A stretch of DNA of 21,499 bases from a virus. Positions 8,668-14,636 of the stretch are shown one piece after another. Position 1 is the stretch's first letter; the number at the start of each line of letters is the position of its first letter. A program made the translations under genes and the position numbers. The notes below the pieces were generated by a model. It did no database searches. It was not told the origin of the DNA and was given only the letters and a program-made list of their open reading frames with translations. The stretch lies in IMG/VR virus record IMGVR_UViG_3300025132_000368, positions 1-21,499 of that record; one strand, 5' to 3'.

Positions 8668-9072
8668 TTAAGTTCCTACTATAGTAGAAGTAGCAGCAAA
8701 CAAAACATCATCTGCGTGTAGTGTACCACTTGCTTTAAAATAAATTCTATCCAAACCACTAATATCAATAGCTTGAGCACCAATTTTATAGACAGTTGCA
8801 TTATCAGCTGTTATTGTAACACTTGCACCACTAGAGTCTTTTACTACAAACCACTCACCAAAAGCATGTATGTATCCATAGACTGTTATTGTCCTTGATG
8901 TGTTTTGGCTCTCAGTAAAATGAAGATGAAGTGACTTTTGACCTTCTGTTGCATATCCATCTGCTGCGGCTGAAGGGTTGGATGTAGAAGTTTCTGCTTC
9001 TGTTCCGTGTTTTCCTGCAATATTTTTTGGCTGCCTTGTTCGACCCCAACTGCTATGTTTATGTATTGACAT
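8668..9072 (-). CDS. Small phage structural protein (134 aa)
   Basis: The ATG at 9072 follows an AAGGAG site 7 bases upstream and a CTATTTA motif 24 bases upstream. The first 50 residues are polar and basic to neutral (SSWGRTRQPKNIAGKHGTEA), then the sequence turns beta-rich. The segment GEWFVVKDSSGASVTITADN resembles the YFTVKDESGAANTKNI stretch of the 376-residue protein, though here it is mid-protein. The C-terminus (ISGLDRIYFKASGTLHADDV) looks like a beta-sandwich end. I do not recognise a named family. Gene order, directly before the giant fibre-like gene, suggests a virion component such as a decoration protein or a fibre attachment piece. That function is inference only. Confidence 0.6.
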   Translation of the reverse strand: MSIHKHSSWGRTRQPKNIAGKHGTEAETSTSNPSAAADGYATEGQKSLHLHFTESQNTSRTITVYGYIHAFGEWFVVKDSSGASVTITADNATVYKIGAQAIDISGLDRIYFKASGTLHADDVLFAATSTIVGT

Positions 9073-9095
9073 TATTAACTCCTTAAAAACTACTG

Positions 9096-9102
9096 TAAAT
9101 AG
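9096..9102 (-). promoter_or_regulatory. CTATTTA intergenic motif upstream of the 134-residue gene
   Basis: The minus strand reads GACTATTTACAGTAG, beginning just after the stop of the bS21 gene. It resembles the copy at 11139 (TACTATTTATAGTA) over a longer stretch, CTATTTA(C/T)AGTA, with partial dyad symmetry. Confidence 0.4.
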
Positions 9103-9103
9103 T

Positions 9104-9310
9104 CTATTTTCTTCGTTTTTTCTCTTCTTTTATTCTTCTGCGAATTGCTCTTTCTTTAGCTCTTCGTCTTTTTTCCGAGGGCTTTGTATAATGTTGACGA
9201 TCTTTTATCTCATCAATGATCCCAAGTTTTTTACATTTCTTGATAAATCGTTTAATAACTCTATCAATATTATCTTTTTTTCTGACTTTATACGTATAAT
9301 TATTTGCCAT
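9104..9310 (-). CDS. rpsU: Phage-encoded ribosomal protein bS21 homologue (68 aa)
   Basis: This very basic 68-residue protein aligns along its length with bacterial bS21. It has the RFIKKCKKLGI segment (E. coli: RFKRSCEKAGV), an EIKDRQHYTKPSEKRRRAK segment (E. coli: EVRRREFYEKPTTERKRAK) and a Lys/Arg-rich tail. Bacterial bS21 binds the 30S platform near the 3' end of 16S rRNA and helps initiation; phage copies are known and are thought to exchange into host ribosomes. The ATG at 9310 overlaps the end of the 137-residue gene by 11 bases, so translation is probably coupled. It sits in the head-assembly cluster, suggesting expression with virion genes. The family assignment is strong. The effect on host translation is inferred. 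Confidence 0.9.
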   Translation of the reverse strand: MANNYTYKVRKKDNIDRVIKRFIKKCKKLGIIDEIKDRQHYTKPSEKRRRAKERAIRRRIKEEKKRRK

Positions 9311-9713
9311 CTTTGCCTGCCATTTTTTGCCATATCAGAGAAGATTTTCCCATAAATGAAGAAATATCAACACCAGGGTCTCTTGGGTCAACATCCGATA
9401 AGGCTCCTTGCCCTTGTTCTTTTGGAGCAGGAGTAGTTCCTTCAAACAAATTGATGCCATTATAAGCATCTTTACCCACAGCTTCCATCATTTTTTTTCT
9501 TTGTTTGTTTAATCTTGTTCTAGCTTGTTCTTCTGTTTCATATTGAGGTTGTGTTTTCTTTGGGAACCTTTGTTTTGTTTCAACAATAGGTTCTCCAACT
9601 CCTTTTACAACTTCACTTATAATTGAAGAAAGAGTACCATCTTCGAAGATTACTTCTTTGATACACTCTTTTATTAATGGTTTTAAAATTTTTTTTAATT
9701 CTTGCTTATTCAT
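9300..9713 (-). CDS. Unknown head-region protein with Lys/Ile-rich N-terminal helix (137 aa)
   Basis: The ATG overlaps the protease stop by one base (TAATG) and has a GAGGG site about 6 bases upstream. The N-terminal 25 residues (MNKQELKKILKPLIKECIKE, then VIFEDG) form an amphipathic Lys/Ile-rich helix, loosely reminiscent of the N-terminal tag on the 106- and 114-residue proteins but not the same. The rest is polar, with a basic region (TRLNKQRKKMM, about residues 66-76) and a Pro/Gly-rich segment before a C-terminal GKSSLIWQKMAGK. No domain is recognised. Its place between the prohead protease and bS21 suggests a head-associated or internal protein. A CTATTTA word lies about 20 bases upstream, inside the protease gene. 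Confidence 0.6.
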   Translation of the reverse strand: MNKQELKKILKPLIKECIKEVIFEDGTLSSIISEVVKGVGEPIVETKQRFPKKTQPQYETEEQARTRLNKQRKKMMEAVGKDAYNGINLFEGTTPAPKEQGQGALSDVDPRDPGVDISSFMGKSSLIWQKMAGKDGK

Positions 9714-10342
9714 TAGTCCCTCAAGATCTTATTAAATAGATTATCAATTTGGTTTTCTTTACCCTCAGCAATTTTAAATTTCATTGCTCCTCTGTTTATT
9801 CCTGATTGATTATTTTTTGGATAAACATAAGCATTAGGAGTTGAAGGTTCAGCTACGATATCAAAACAAATTAGCTGAAAGTCTTCTTCGACAACTGTAT
9901 CACCCATTGATTCTTTTACAGAACCAAGACCTCTAGAAGAAATGCCAAGTTTTACACCAGCATTTATTAAGTCTTTGAGAATACGACCAGAAGGTGTGTC
10001 AAGAACTTTAATCTTACCCATGACATCCTTGCCTTCCCACCAACAATCAGTAATCATGTGAGATACGTTCTTTAAGTTAATCACTGAATCATCAGGGTGG
10101 TCTAGTTCACCTGTAGCTCTTCCATCAGCAACAATTTTTTTGTAATTGTCTACTTCTTTTTTAAGAACCTTCATTGGATAAACACGTCCATTTCCGTTTT
10201 TCTTGTCTGCTGATTGTATTCTTCCAACAAGATAAACAGCTCCCTCTTGGATTACCTCGCGCTTTTGTGCTTCGCTTAAGCGATCAAGGCAACGTCCATC
10301 GGGACATAATTCAAAAAATTCTGTTAATAATTGTTTACTCAT
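9713..10342 (-). CDS. Prohead core protease, T4 gp21-like (209 aa)
   Basis: The length matches the T4 prohead protease (about 210 residues). Visible family features are VGRIQSADKKNGNGRVYP (about 39-56), the GELDHP motif with the likely catalytic His82, GISSRGLG (133-140) with the likely catalytic Ser at 135 or 136, and FDIVAEPSTPNA (160-171). In T4 this enzyme works inside the prohead. It degrades the scaffold and trims the capsid and internal proteins after a Leu/Ile-X-Glu pattern. The ATG at 10342 has an ideal GGAG site with 6-base spacing. A GC-rich hairpin lies just upstream of that site. Likely substrates nearby are the scaffold-like protein at 1-541 and the two small tagged proteins. 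The assignment is firm; the substrates are inferred. Confidence 0.88.
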   Translation of the reverse strand: MSKQLLTEFFELCPDGRCLDRLSEAQKREVIQEGAVYLVGRIQSADKKNGNGRVYPMKVLKKEVDNYKKIVADGRATGELDHPDDSVINLKNVSHMITDCWWEGKDVMGKIKVLDTPSGRILKDLINAGVKLGISSRGLGSVKESMGDTVVEEDFQLICFDIVAEPSTPNAYVYPKNNQSGINRGAMKFKIAEGKENQIDNLFNKILRD

Positions 10343-10356
10343 CTCTTTCTCCTTTG

Positions 10357-10375
10357 AAGCGGGCGCAACCCGCTT
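10357..10375 (-). promoter_or_regulatory. GC-rich hairpin directly upstream of the protease ribosome site
   Basis: On the minus strand AAGCGGG pairs perfectly with CCCGCTT around a TTGCG loop. CAAAGGAG follows rather than a T-tract, so it does not look like an ordinary terminator. It could block 3' decay, mark RNA processing, or tune protease translation. Confidence 0.55.
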
Positions 10376-10378
10376 GAG

Positions 10379-10432
10379 TCAGCTGCCTGAACAGCAACGA
10401 CGAACTGGTTGTAGCATCCATCTTTTATTCAT
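10379..10432 (-). CDS. Candidate 17-residue Cys-Cys microprotein
   Basis: The frame reads MNKRWMLQPVRRCCSGS then TGA. The ATG has a GGAG site exactly 6 bases upstream, inside the last codons of the 109/104-residue membrane protein gene, and overlaps its stop codon by 8 bases. That geometry is the same translational coupling used by neighbouring genes. The peptide is basic with adjacent cysteines. A stable hairpin follows 3 bases after the stop. The patch 10357-10421 is about 57% GC by direct count, well above its surroundings. I do not recognise the peptide and it has no proven function. It may instead be an accidental frame in a structured leader of the protease gene. Conservation in related phages would decide. 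Confidence 0.45.
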   Translation of the reverse strand: MNKRWMLQPVRRCCSGS

Positions 10433-10739
10433 CTTTATCTCCAATTTTTGAAATGCGAAAGCCGAAGTCATCAACCAACATAGAAATTAAATATGACGTT
10501 CCAGCAGAGATCCAACCGCAAATAAAAAAATTGGCGATTGTATAATCAAATGTAAATAGTTCTGTCCAACGGTTAATGCAAAATAAAAAACATCCAACCC
10601 AGAAGCCTATACACAAAGGGCAATGGAAAAGTGTGTTCCACTTTTTTGTGTAATCTTTTTCGGGTCGGATGTCTTCAAATATTTTGCCGTAGACAAGAAT
10701 AAATGTCAAGCCATAAGCGGCAAGAATGAAATTAAGCAT
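10425..10739 (-). CDS. Small membrane protein with CPLC-GFW motif (104 aa, DUF1360-like)
   Basis: The protein has two or three hydrophobic segments (about residues 3-18, 44-56 and 68-86). Between the first and second is HCPLCIGFWVGCF, which resembles the Cys-X-X-Cys and Trp-Gly motif of DUF1360-type membrane proteins. The C-terminus is charged and ends in GDKDE. I chose the ATG at 10739. A TTG at 10754 and a GTG at 10751 would add five or four residues, but none of the three has a well-spaced ribosome site. AAAGGA sits unusually close to the ATG, so the start is uncertain. The gene lies between a tagged small protein and the micro-ORF, ahead of the protease. It probably acts in the host inner membrane; the role is unknown. 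Confidence 0.6.
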   Translation of the reverse strand: MLNFILAAYGLTFILVYGKIFEDIRPEKDYTKKWNTLFHCPLCIGFWVGCFLFCINRWTELFTFDYTIANFFICGWISAGTSYLISMLVDDFGFRISKIGDKDE

Positions 10740-10763
10740 ATCCTTTTGCACCAAACATATATT

Positions 10764-11108
10764 TTAGTACTTTCCTCGTGACCTGTAGTCCATAGCACTA
10801 TCAAGTCCTGCATTTGGATCTTTTTGAGCTGCTCTGACTTCAATATCATTTGGTGAAACCTGTGACCCTACTTTTTGGGAAACTTGTTTTGCCAACTCCA
10901 TCTTTGCTTGTCTATTACCAGTCAAAGCTCCAGCTAAGGGCTTGTAATATTCATGCTGCCCTTTAGTGACATACATAATTGTCTTCATTCCCAGCTTAAC
11001 TTCTACGCCTTCATCACTAAATTCAGCTGTATACTTAGTGGCTTCATTCAGAACATTCTCAAGTTCTTCCTTGATTATTTGTCTTAATTGTTTGTTTGTT
11101 AGTTTCAT
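10764..11108 (-). CDS. Small tagged head-region protein (114 aa), candidate internal protein
   Basis: The N-terminus, MKLTNKQLRQIIKEEL then ENVLNEA, is almost the same as that of the 106-residue protein at 16233-16553. The remaining sequences show no visible similarity. The tag is an amphipathic helix ending in Leu-Asn-Glu followed by Ala, which fits the Leu/Ile-X-Glu site cut by T4-type prohead proteases. T4 internal proteins carry a comparable N-terminal capsid-targeting sequence. The body (about residues 23-114) is mixed and includes KMELAKQVSQKVGSQ and a C-terminal DYRSRGKY. The ATG at 11108 has an AAGGAG site and a CTATTTA motif 31 bases upstream. The proposed role, a protein packaged inside the head and trimmed by the protease, is an inference. 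Confidence 0.65.
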   Translation of the reverse strand: MKLTNKQLRQIIKEELENVLNEATKYTAEFSDEGVEVKLGMKTIMYVTKGQHEYYKPLAGALTGNRQAKMELAKQVSQKVGSQVSPNDIEVRAAQKDPNAGLDSAMDYRSRGKY

Positions 11109-11138
11109 TTTAGATCTCCTTTGTAAAACAATTTACTA

Positions 11139-11145
11139 TAAATAG
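11139..11145 (-). promoter_or_regulatory. CTATTTA intergenic motif upstream of the 114-residue gene
   Basis: The minus strand reads TACTATTTATAGTA, a dyad with 5-bp arms, in the 39-base gap before the tagged gene. It is 17 bases ahead of the AAGGAG ribosome site. Confidence 0.4.
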
Positions 11146-11147
11146 TA

Positions 11148-11828
11148 TTAATAAGTGTAACGACCATACAAATATGGCGCAAAAAGACCATGTTGAACAA
11201 TTGATCCTTTTTCTTCTGAATGCGGCACTTCACCTAATTTTGTGTGGTTCTCTTCATCAGGCTCTAGTTGAGCATCTTGCATCATATCATCATGTCCTTT
11301 TTTCATTTTTGATGACGGAGCTTCAGACTTTATCCATTCAGATAACTGATAAATTGCAGATTTCATTGGATCTCTTTCTTTTGATTCGTGTATCTTGCCT
11401 TCAAGAGAACCGTAAACATTACCACCTTGAATTGAGTCATACTCAATAATACCATTGTGCCTCATCCATTCCATAAGACGAGACTCGGCTCCATAAACAA
11501 CTTCTGACATCAAGTCTTTTGGAAAAGCAACAATCTTCTTTTTTTCAACCATCAAGACAATATCAATGTCAGCATGATCAAAAACTAACAAATCACCATT
11601 AAGAGCTTTGCGAACATTCATTTCAAATTTTGTAGTTCTTGCATTGTTGTTAACGATATCCACAGTAATTTGTGGTTTTATGTAAATGTCTTTACCTCTT
11701 TCTATATCTATACCTATGTCTGTGTCAGATTCTGGAGGTTTAAAGTCAATACCTGTTGGTGTTTGAATATCAATACCAATATCTTCTTGTAATAAATCCG
11801 AAACTATATCTTGTGGCTTTTTATACAT
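11148..11828 (-). CDS. Unknown head-region protein with DIGIDI repeats (226 aa)
   Basis: The ATG directly follows the stop of the 264-residue gene, with GGAG about 12 bases upstream. The first 60 residues are acidic and contain DIGIDI twice (about 16-21 and 37-42) in a beta-prone, Pro-spaced stretch. The middle (about 70-145) looks like a folded mixed domain with FEMNVRKALNGDLLVFDHAD and AESRLMEWMRHNGII. The C-terminus is charged and ends in PYLYGRYTY. I recognise no family. It lies two genes after the portal, where T4-like phages carry small head-assembly genes, so a prohead component is a reasonable guess. No enzyme motif is visible. Confidence 0.6.
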   Translation of the reverse strand: MYKKPQDIVSDLLQEDIGIDIQTPTGIDFKPPESDTDIGIDIERGKDIYIKPQITVDIVNNNARTTKFEMNVRKALNGDLLVFDHADIDIVLMVEKKKIVAFPKDLMSEVVYGAESRLMEWMRHNGIIEYDSIQGGNVYGSLEGKIHESKERDPMKSAIYQLSEWIKSEAPSSKMKKGHDDMMQDAQLEPDEENHTKLGEVPHSEEKGSIVQHGLFAPYLYGRYTY

Positions 11829-12623
11829 TTACTTAATCTCCGATAAAAGTTGTTGAATATGGAAGACATCTTTAATTACTTCCTCAGTCAAAGGTTTCTT
11901 TTTGAAATCTTCAAGCCTCTCTTTAACTAGTTTTATTTTATCAGACCATTGCCCTTCACTTAAATTTTCGCACTGTTCTTTTAATCTTCCAATTTCTTCG
12001 TTCATAAACATCTTAAGTCCAAGACCATTGTCAGAAAATGACGTGATATAATTGGTCAACAACTCTCTTTGTTCTTTCAAAAGAGTTTCTTTATACGCAT
12101 CATTGAATTTAGAAACAAATGTTTTATATGTGAGTGCATCAACAGTCTTTAATTTATCCTCTTTAATCGCTTGAGGATGCGAAATAACAAGCGTTTTAAG
12201 TTTTTCTTCTATCAATAGACGGGTCTTTGCTTTAACGCCATTAGAATTGAAATACTGCCCGACTGTTGCTATTGATTTATAATTAGAGATAAAGTTTCCA
12301 AATGCTTCTGGAAGCTTATGGTTAAACTCTTTTATCAAACTAGTTTGCTCGTTAAAGATTTCTTTTCTATCAAGAGCTTCCCAGTCTTCTTTTACTTCTT
12401 TCATGTAACGAAGCCCAAGAGATTCCTCAAGCTTCTGTGGCTCCATCAACTGTTTGTATAGTTGTAAATCGTTATAAAGAGGTTTTCCTTTAGAGAAATA
12501 TCTCTTTAAGGTCTCAACAATTTGTTGTTTCTTTTCAAGCTCTCCTCTTACAACAGCCTTTGTCATTTCTTTGATAAGGCACTCGTAAAGAAAAGCGGTA
12601 TTTCTTTTCTTATTATGTTTCAT
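11829..12623 (-). CDS. Helical head-region protein following the portal (264 aa)
   Basis: The ATG at 12623 overlaps the end of the portal gene by 11 bases, with AAGGA about 10 bases upstream. The protein is highly charged (Lys/Glu-rich) and appears almost entirely alpha-helical. Likely coiled-coil stretches are around residues 20-45, 175-200 and 215-262 (FMNEEIGRLKEQCENLSEGQ, KLVKERLEDFKKK). There is no signal peptide or membrane segment. I do not recognise a named family. Tight coupling to the portal gene and the helical, charged character suggest a prohead core component or an assembly chaperone. This is inference from composition and position. Confidence 0.6.
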   Translation of the reverse strand: MKHNKKRNTAFLYECLIKEMTKAVVRGELEKKQQIVETLKRYFSKGKPLYNDLQLYKQLMEPQKLEESLGLRYMKEVKEDWEALDRKEIFNEQTSLIKEFNHKLPEAFGNFISNYKSIATVGQYFNSNGVKAKTRLLIEEKLKTLVISHPQAIKEDKLKTVDALTYKTFVSKFNDAYKETLLKEQRELLTNYITSFSDNGLGLKMFMNEEIGRLKEQCENLSEGQWSDKIKLVKERLEDFKKKPLTEEVIKDVFHIQQLLSEIK

Positions 12624-14577
12624 CGATTGGTTCCTTTTTGTTTAATGATTCAATAAGCATCTCAACTTCGCGAGATACAGTTTCTAATTTTTGCTCTTCT
12701 TCTAAATATCCACCAGCAGCTTGAGAAAGAGAGTATTCGTTTCCAACATAGCCTTTATATATGTTACGACCAGTTGCTCTAGATGCCTCAATCCCTGTTG
12801 CTCCGAGCATAGATTTCTTCATGCCGCCTTTGTCATAGGAGGATTGGTGTGATTTGTATGGACCACGTTTTCGCAAATCAGGGTTGTTAAATCCTTTCTT
12901 TCTTGGAATATCCACATACGGAGGTGTGTCATCTCGTTTTGCAGAGGGTTCGGCGAGCAGATCGGTGTCACCTCCTTCGTCGCCGCCGACATCTCCTCCA
13001 CCGGTGTCTCCACCGCCAAGGTCACCTCCAAGGTCACCTCCCATATCATCACCTCCTCCTCCACCAAGATCATCCATTCCACCAGCAAGGCCACCGCCTC
13101 CACCAGCATCTTCACCAGCTTCACCACCAGCAGTAGCTGCTTCAAGTTTAGCAGCAAACTTCTTATCAAAGAACATTTCTCTCTGATTACGAAGAAACTC
13201 GTCCTCGGACATACCAAAAACATTTTCTGAAATCCATCGTTTTGAAAAGTACCCTTCGGTTGCAGCACCAGCAACAGAGAATTTTTTATTCCAATGCTCT
13301 AGCTCTTGCAACTCAGCAATTTTTGATGGATTGTTTAATTGTAATTTAAAAGTTAACAAATCATCATTTCTATAGCCTAGTGTGTAAAGATGGATAATGC
13401 CAATTTTTTCTAGTTCAGAAATAGCAACACGTTGTAATCTTTGTATTGTTCTTGCAAAACGAATATCTTTCTGTGCAAGTGTTGTTTTATCTTCTGTTGC
13501 ACCTTCTCCCATTGTCAAATAAGATTGTGGTATCTTCAACGCGGCAAACAATTTGTCTCTCAAATATTTAACATCATCAATACCACCATTATAGGCAGCC
13601 CCGGGGAGAGAGGTAATATCAGTTGAAGACTGTCCTCCACGGATAGGAATATAATAATCTTCTTCAATAGACAGAGGATTGTAACGCAAATCAACACGAC
13701 CAGTAGATGGGTCAACAACAGAATGTCTTTTTAGTTGTGTCATGACTTTCTGCATATATTGTTCAACGTCTTGTGGAGGTATTCCGCCAACGTCAATTTT
13801 AAACAATCTTCTCTCAGGAGCACGAACAATTCTGTAAGCCATCATAGCATCTTCTAATAGTATAAGTTGACGGTGAATTCTTCTACAGGCTTCAAGCACT
13901 GATGTTCCGTAAGGAGAATGTTTATCATTACCAAGGATTCTGAAGTGGGCAACTTGCCAATTCTCCAGAGTTAGTCCGGCTGTATTCCACTGGTACTGAA
14001 CGTAATTAGGATTACTTTGGTCTTCTCCCTCAAGGCGCTCGATCTCTCTAGTAGGTAATCCAATTGCAGATCGAATTCCCATATCTTCATCAATGTCAAG
14101 ATATAAGAAAAAATCACCGTACTTACACATTGTTCGTGCCCAACCAAAAAGGTTGTGCTCAATGTTTAACACATTATGATATAAATTATGGAGGATGTGT
14201 TTGATTTCTTCGTTCGCACACTTAATGTTAAGCATTGGACGAAGTGCAGTATGAGTTGTCATCTCATCGGCATAAATGTCTAAGGAAGATGCTATTTCTG
14301 GCATATATTCCATTTCATCAAAGTCAACATAACGCTCAGCTCTACCTCTATTTGATATCATATTAAGAGTGGTGTTATTCATTGGGTTATATTCCCATTT
14401 TTTAAACTGTGCACCAGAAGCTGATTTGAACTTACTTGCGTAATCATCGAGTTGTCTTCTTCGCAACATTCGACCTGTTTGTGTTCTTCGTTGTGTTATT
14501 GGACCAGAGAACAGTTTTGTTAAAGCCTTAAATAAATCTGATTGTGGATTATAAGGCGACTTTTTATATTTTGACAT
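12613..14577 (-). CDS. Portal protein, T4 gp20-like, with Gly/Asp-rich insert (654 aa)
   Basis: The portal is the ring at the head vertex through which DNA enters and leaves. Recognisable gp20-type landmarks are EMEYMPEIASSLDIYADE (88-105), the APERRLFKIDVGGIPPQDVE run (253-272), VVDPSTGRV (287-295), EDYYIPIRGGQSSTDITSLPG (306-326) and VKYLRDKLFAALKIPQSYL (336-354). T4 gp20 is about 520 residues; the extra length is mostly C-terminal. It includes a tract of nearly pure Gly and Asp (483-537) and a charged tail. The ATG at 14577 has AAAGGA upstream, preceded by a CTATTTA motif and a perfect sigma70 promoter. The gene overlaps the next by 11 bases. The assignment is firm; the function of the Gly/Asp tract is unknown. 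Confidence 0.92.
   Translation of the reverse strand: MSKYKKSPYNPQSDLFKALTKLFSGPITQRRTQTGRMLRRRQLDDYASKFKSASGAQFKKWEYNPMNNTTLNMISNRGRAERYVDFDEMEYMPEIASSLDIYADEMTTHTALRPMLNIKCANEEIKHILHNLYHNVLNIEHNLFGWARTMCKYGDFFLYLDIDEDMGIRSAIGLPTREIERLEGEDQSNPNYVQYQWNTAGLTLENWQVAHFRILGNDKHSPYGTSVLEACRRIHRQLILLEDAMMAYRIVRAPERRLFKIDVGGIPPQDVEQYMQKVMTQLKRHSVVDPSTGRVDLRYNPLSIEEDYYIPIRGGQSSTDITSLPGAAYNGGIDDVKYLRDKLFAALKIPQSYLTMGEGATEDKTTLAQKDIRFARTIQRLQRVAISELEKIGIIHLYTLGYRNDDLLTFKLQLNNPSKIAELQELEHWNKKFSVAGAATEGYFSKRWISENVFGMSEDEFLRNQREMFFDKKFAAKLEAATAGGEAGEDAGGGGGLAGGMDDLGGGGGDDMGGDLGGDLGGGDTGGGDVGGDEGGDTDLLAEPSAKRDDTPPYVDIPRKKGFNNPDLRKRGPYKSHQSSYDKGGMKKSMLGATGIEASRATGRNIYKGYVGNEYSLSQAAGGYLEEEQKLETVSREVEMLIESLNKKEPIDET
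12967..13131 (-). repeat. Low-complexity Gly/Asp-coding tract in the portal gene
   Basis: It encodes residues 483-537 of the portal, almost only Gly, Asp and a few Ala, Leu, Met and Thr. GGAGGTGACCTT-type units recur. It is locally GC-rich, and one piece matches DNA in the scaffold-like gene near 120-155. Confidence 0.8.
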
Positions 14578-14595
14578 AGCTCATCCTTTTCGTAA

Positions 14596-14602
14596 TAAAT
14601 AG
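14596..14602 (-). promoter_or_regulatory. CTATTTA intergenic motif upstream of the portal gene
   Basis: The minus strand reads GAACTATTTATTACG, 4 bases after the -10 box of a sigma70-type promoter and about 7 bases before the ribosome site. It therefore overlaps the expected transcription start. Confidence 0.45.
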
Positions 14603-14606
14603 TTCT

Positions 14607-14635
14607 ATTATAGCATAAAGCATTTGGTTTGTCAA
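14607..14635 (-). promoter_or_regulatory. Perfect sigma70-type promoter upstream of the portal gene
   Basis: On the minus strand TTGACA (14635-14630), a 17-base spacer and TATAAT (14612-14607) match the bacterial consensus at all 12 positions with ideal spacing. The -35 box abuts the terminase stop codon. Transcription would begin near 14600, about 20 bases before the portal ATG. A host RNA polymerase could therefore transcribe the head operon directly. Confidence 0.85.
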
Positions 14636-14636
14636 G

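Noticed and set aside
8180-8671. Long plus-strand open frame opposite the giant fibre gene
   Set aside because: It lies antisense to a well-supported coding region of low complexity. Stops are rare there because of Thr/Ser codon use, and no start signal or motif is visible.
10357-10432. A tRNA or attachment site in the GC-rich patch
   Set aside because: The patch is far too short for a cloverleaf, there is no T-loop GTTCRA pattern or CCA-type end, and no integrase is nearby.
11137-11144. TATAAATA, the T4 late promoter box
   Set aside because: It reads on the plus strand only, where no gene follows. On the coding strand it is part of the CTATTTATAG dyad. Another copy at 1446-1453 reads correctly but is inside codons 2-5 of a gene.
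12854-13186. Plus-strand Pro/Ser-rich open frame
   Set aside because: It is the antisense of the Gly/Asp-rich portal tract, which automatically yields Pro/Ser codons. It has no ribosome site, and the minus-strand frame encodes a recognised portal.
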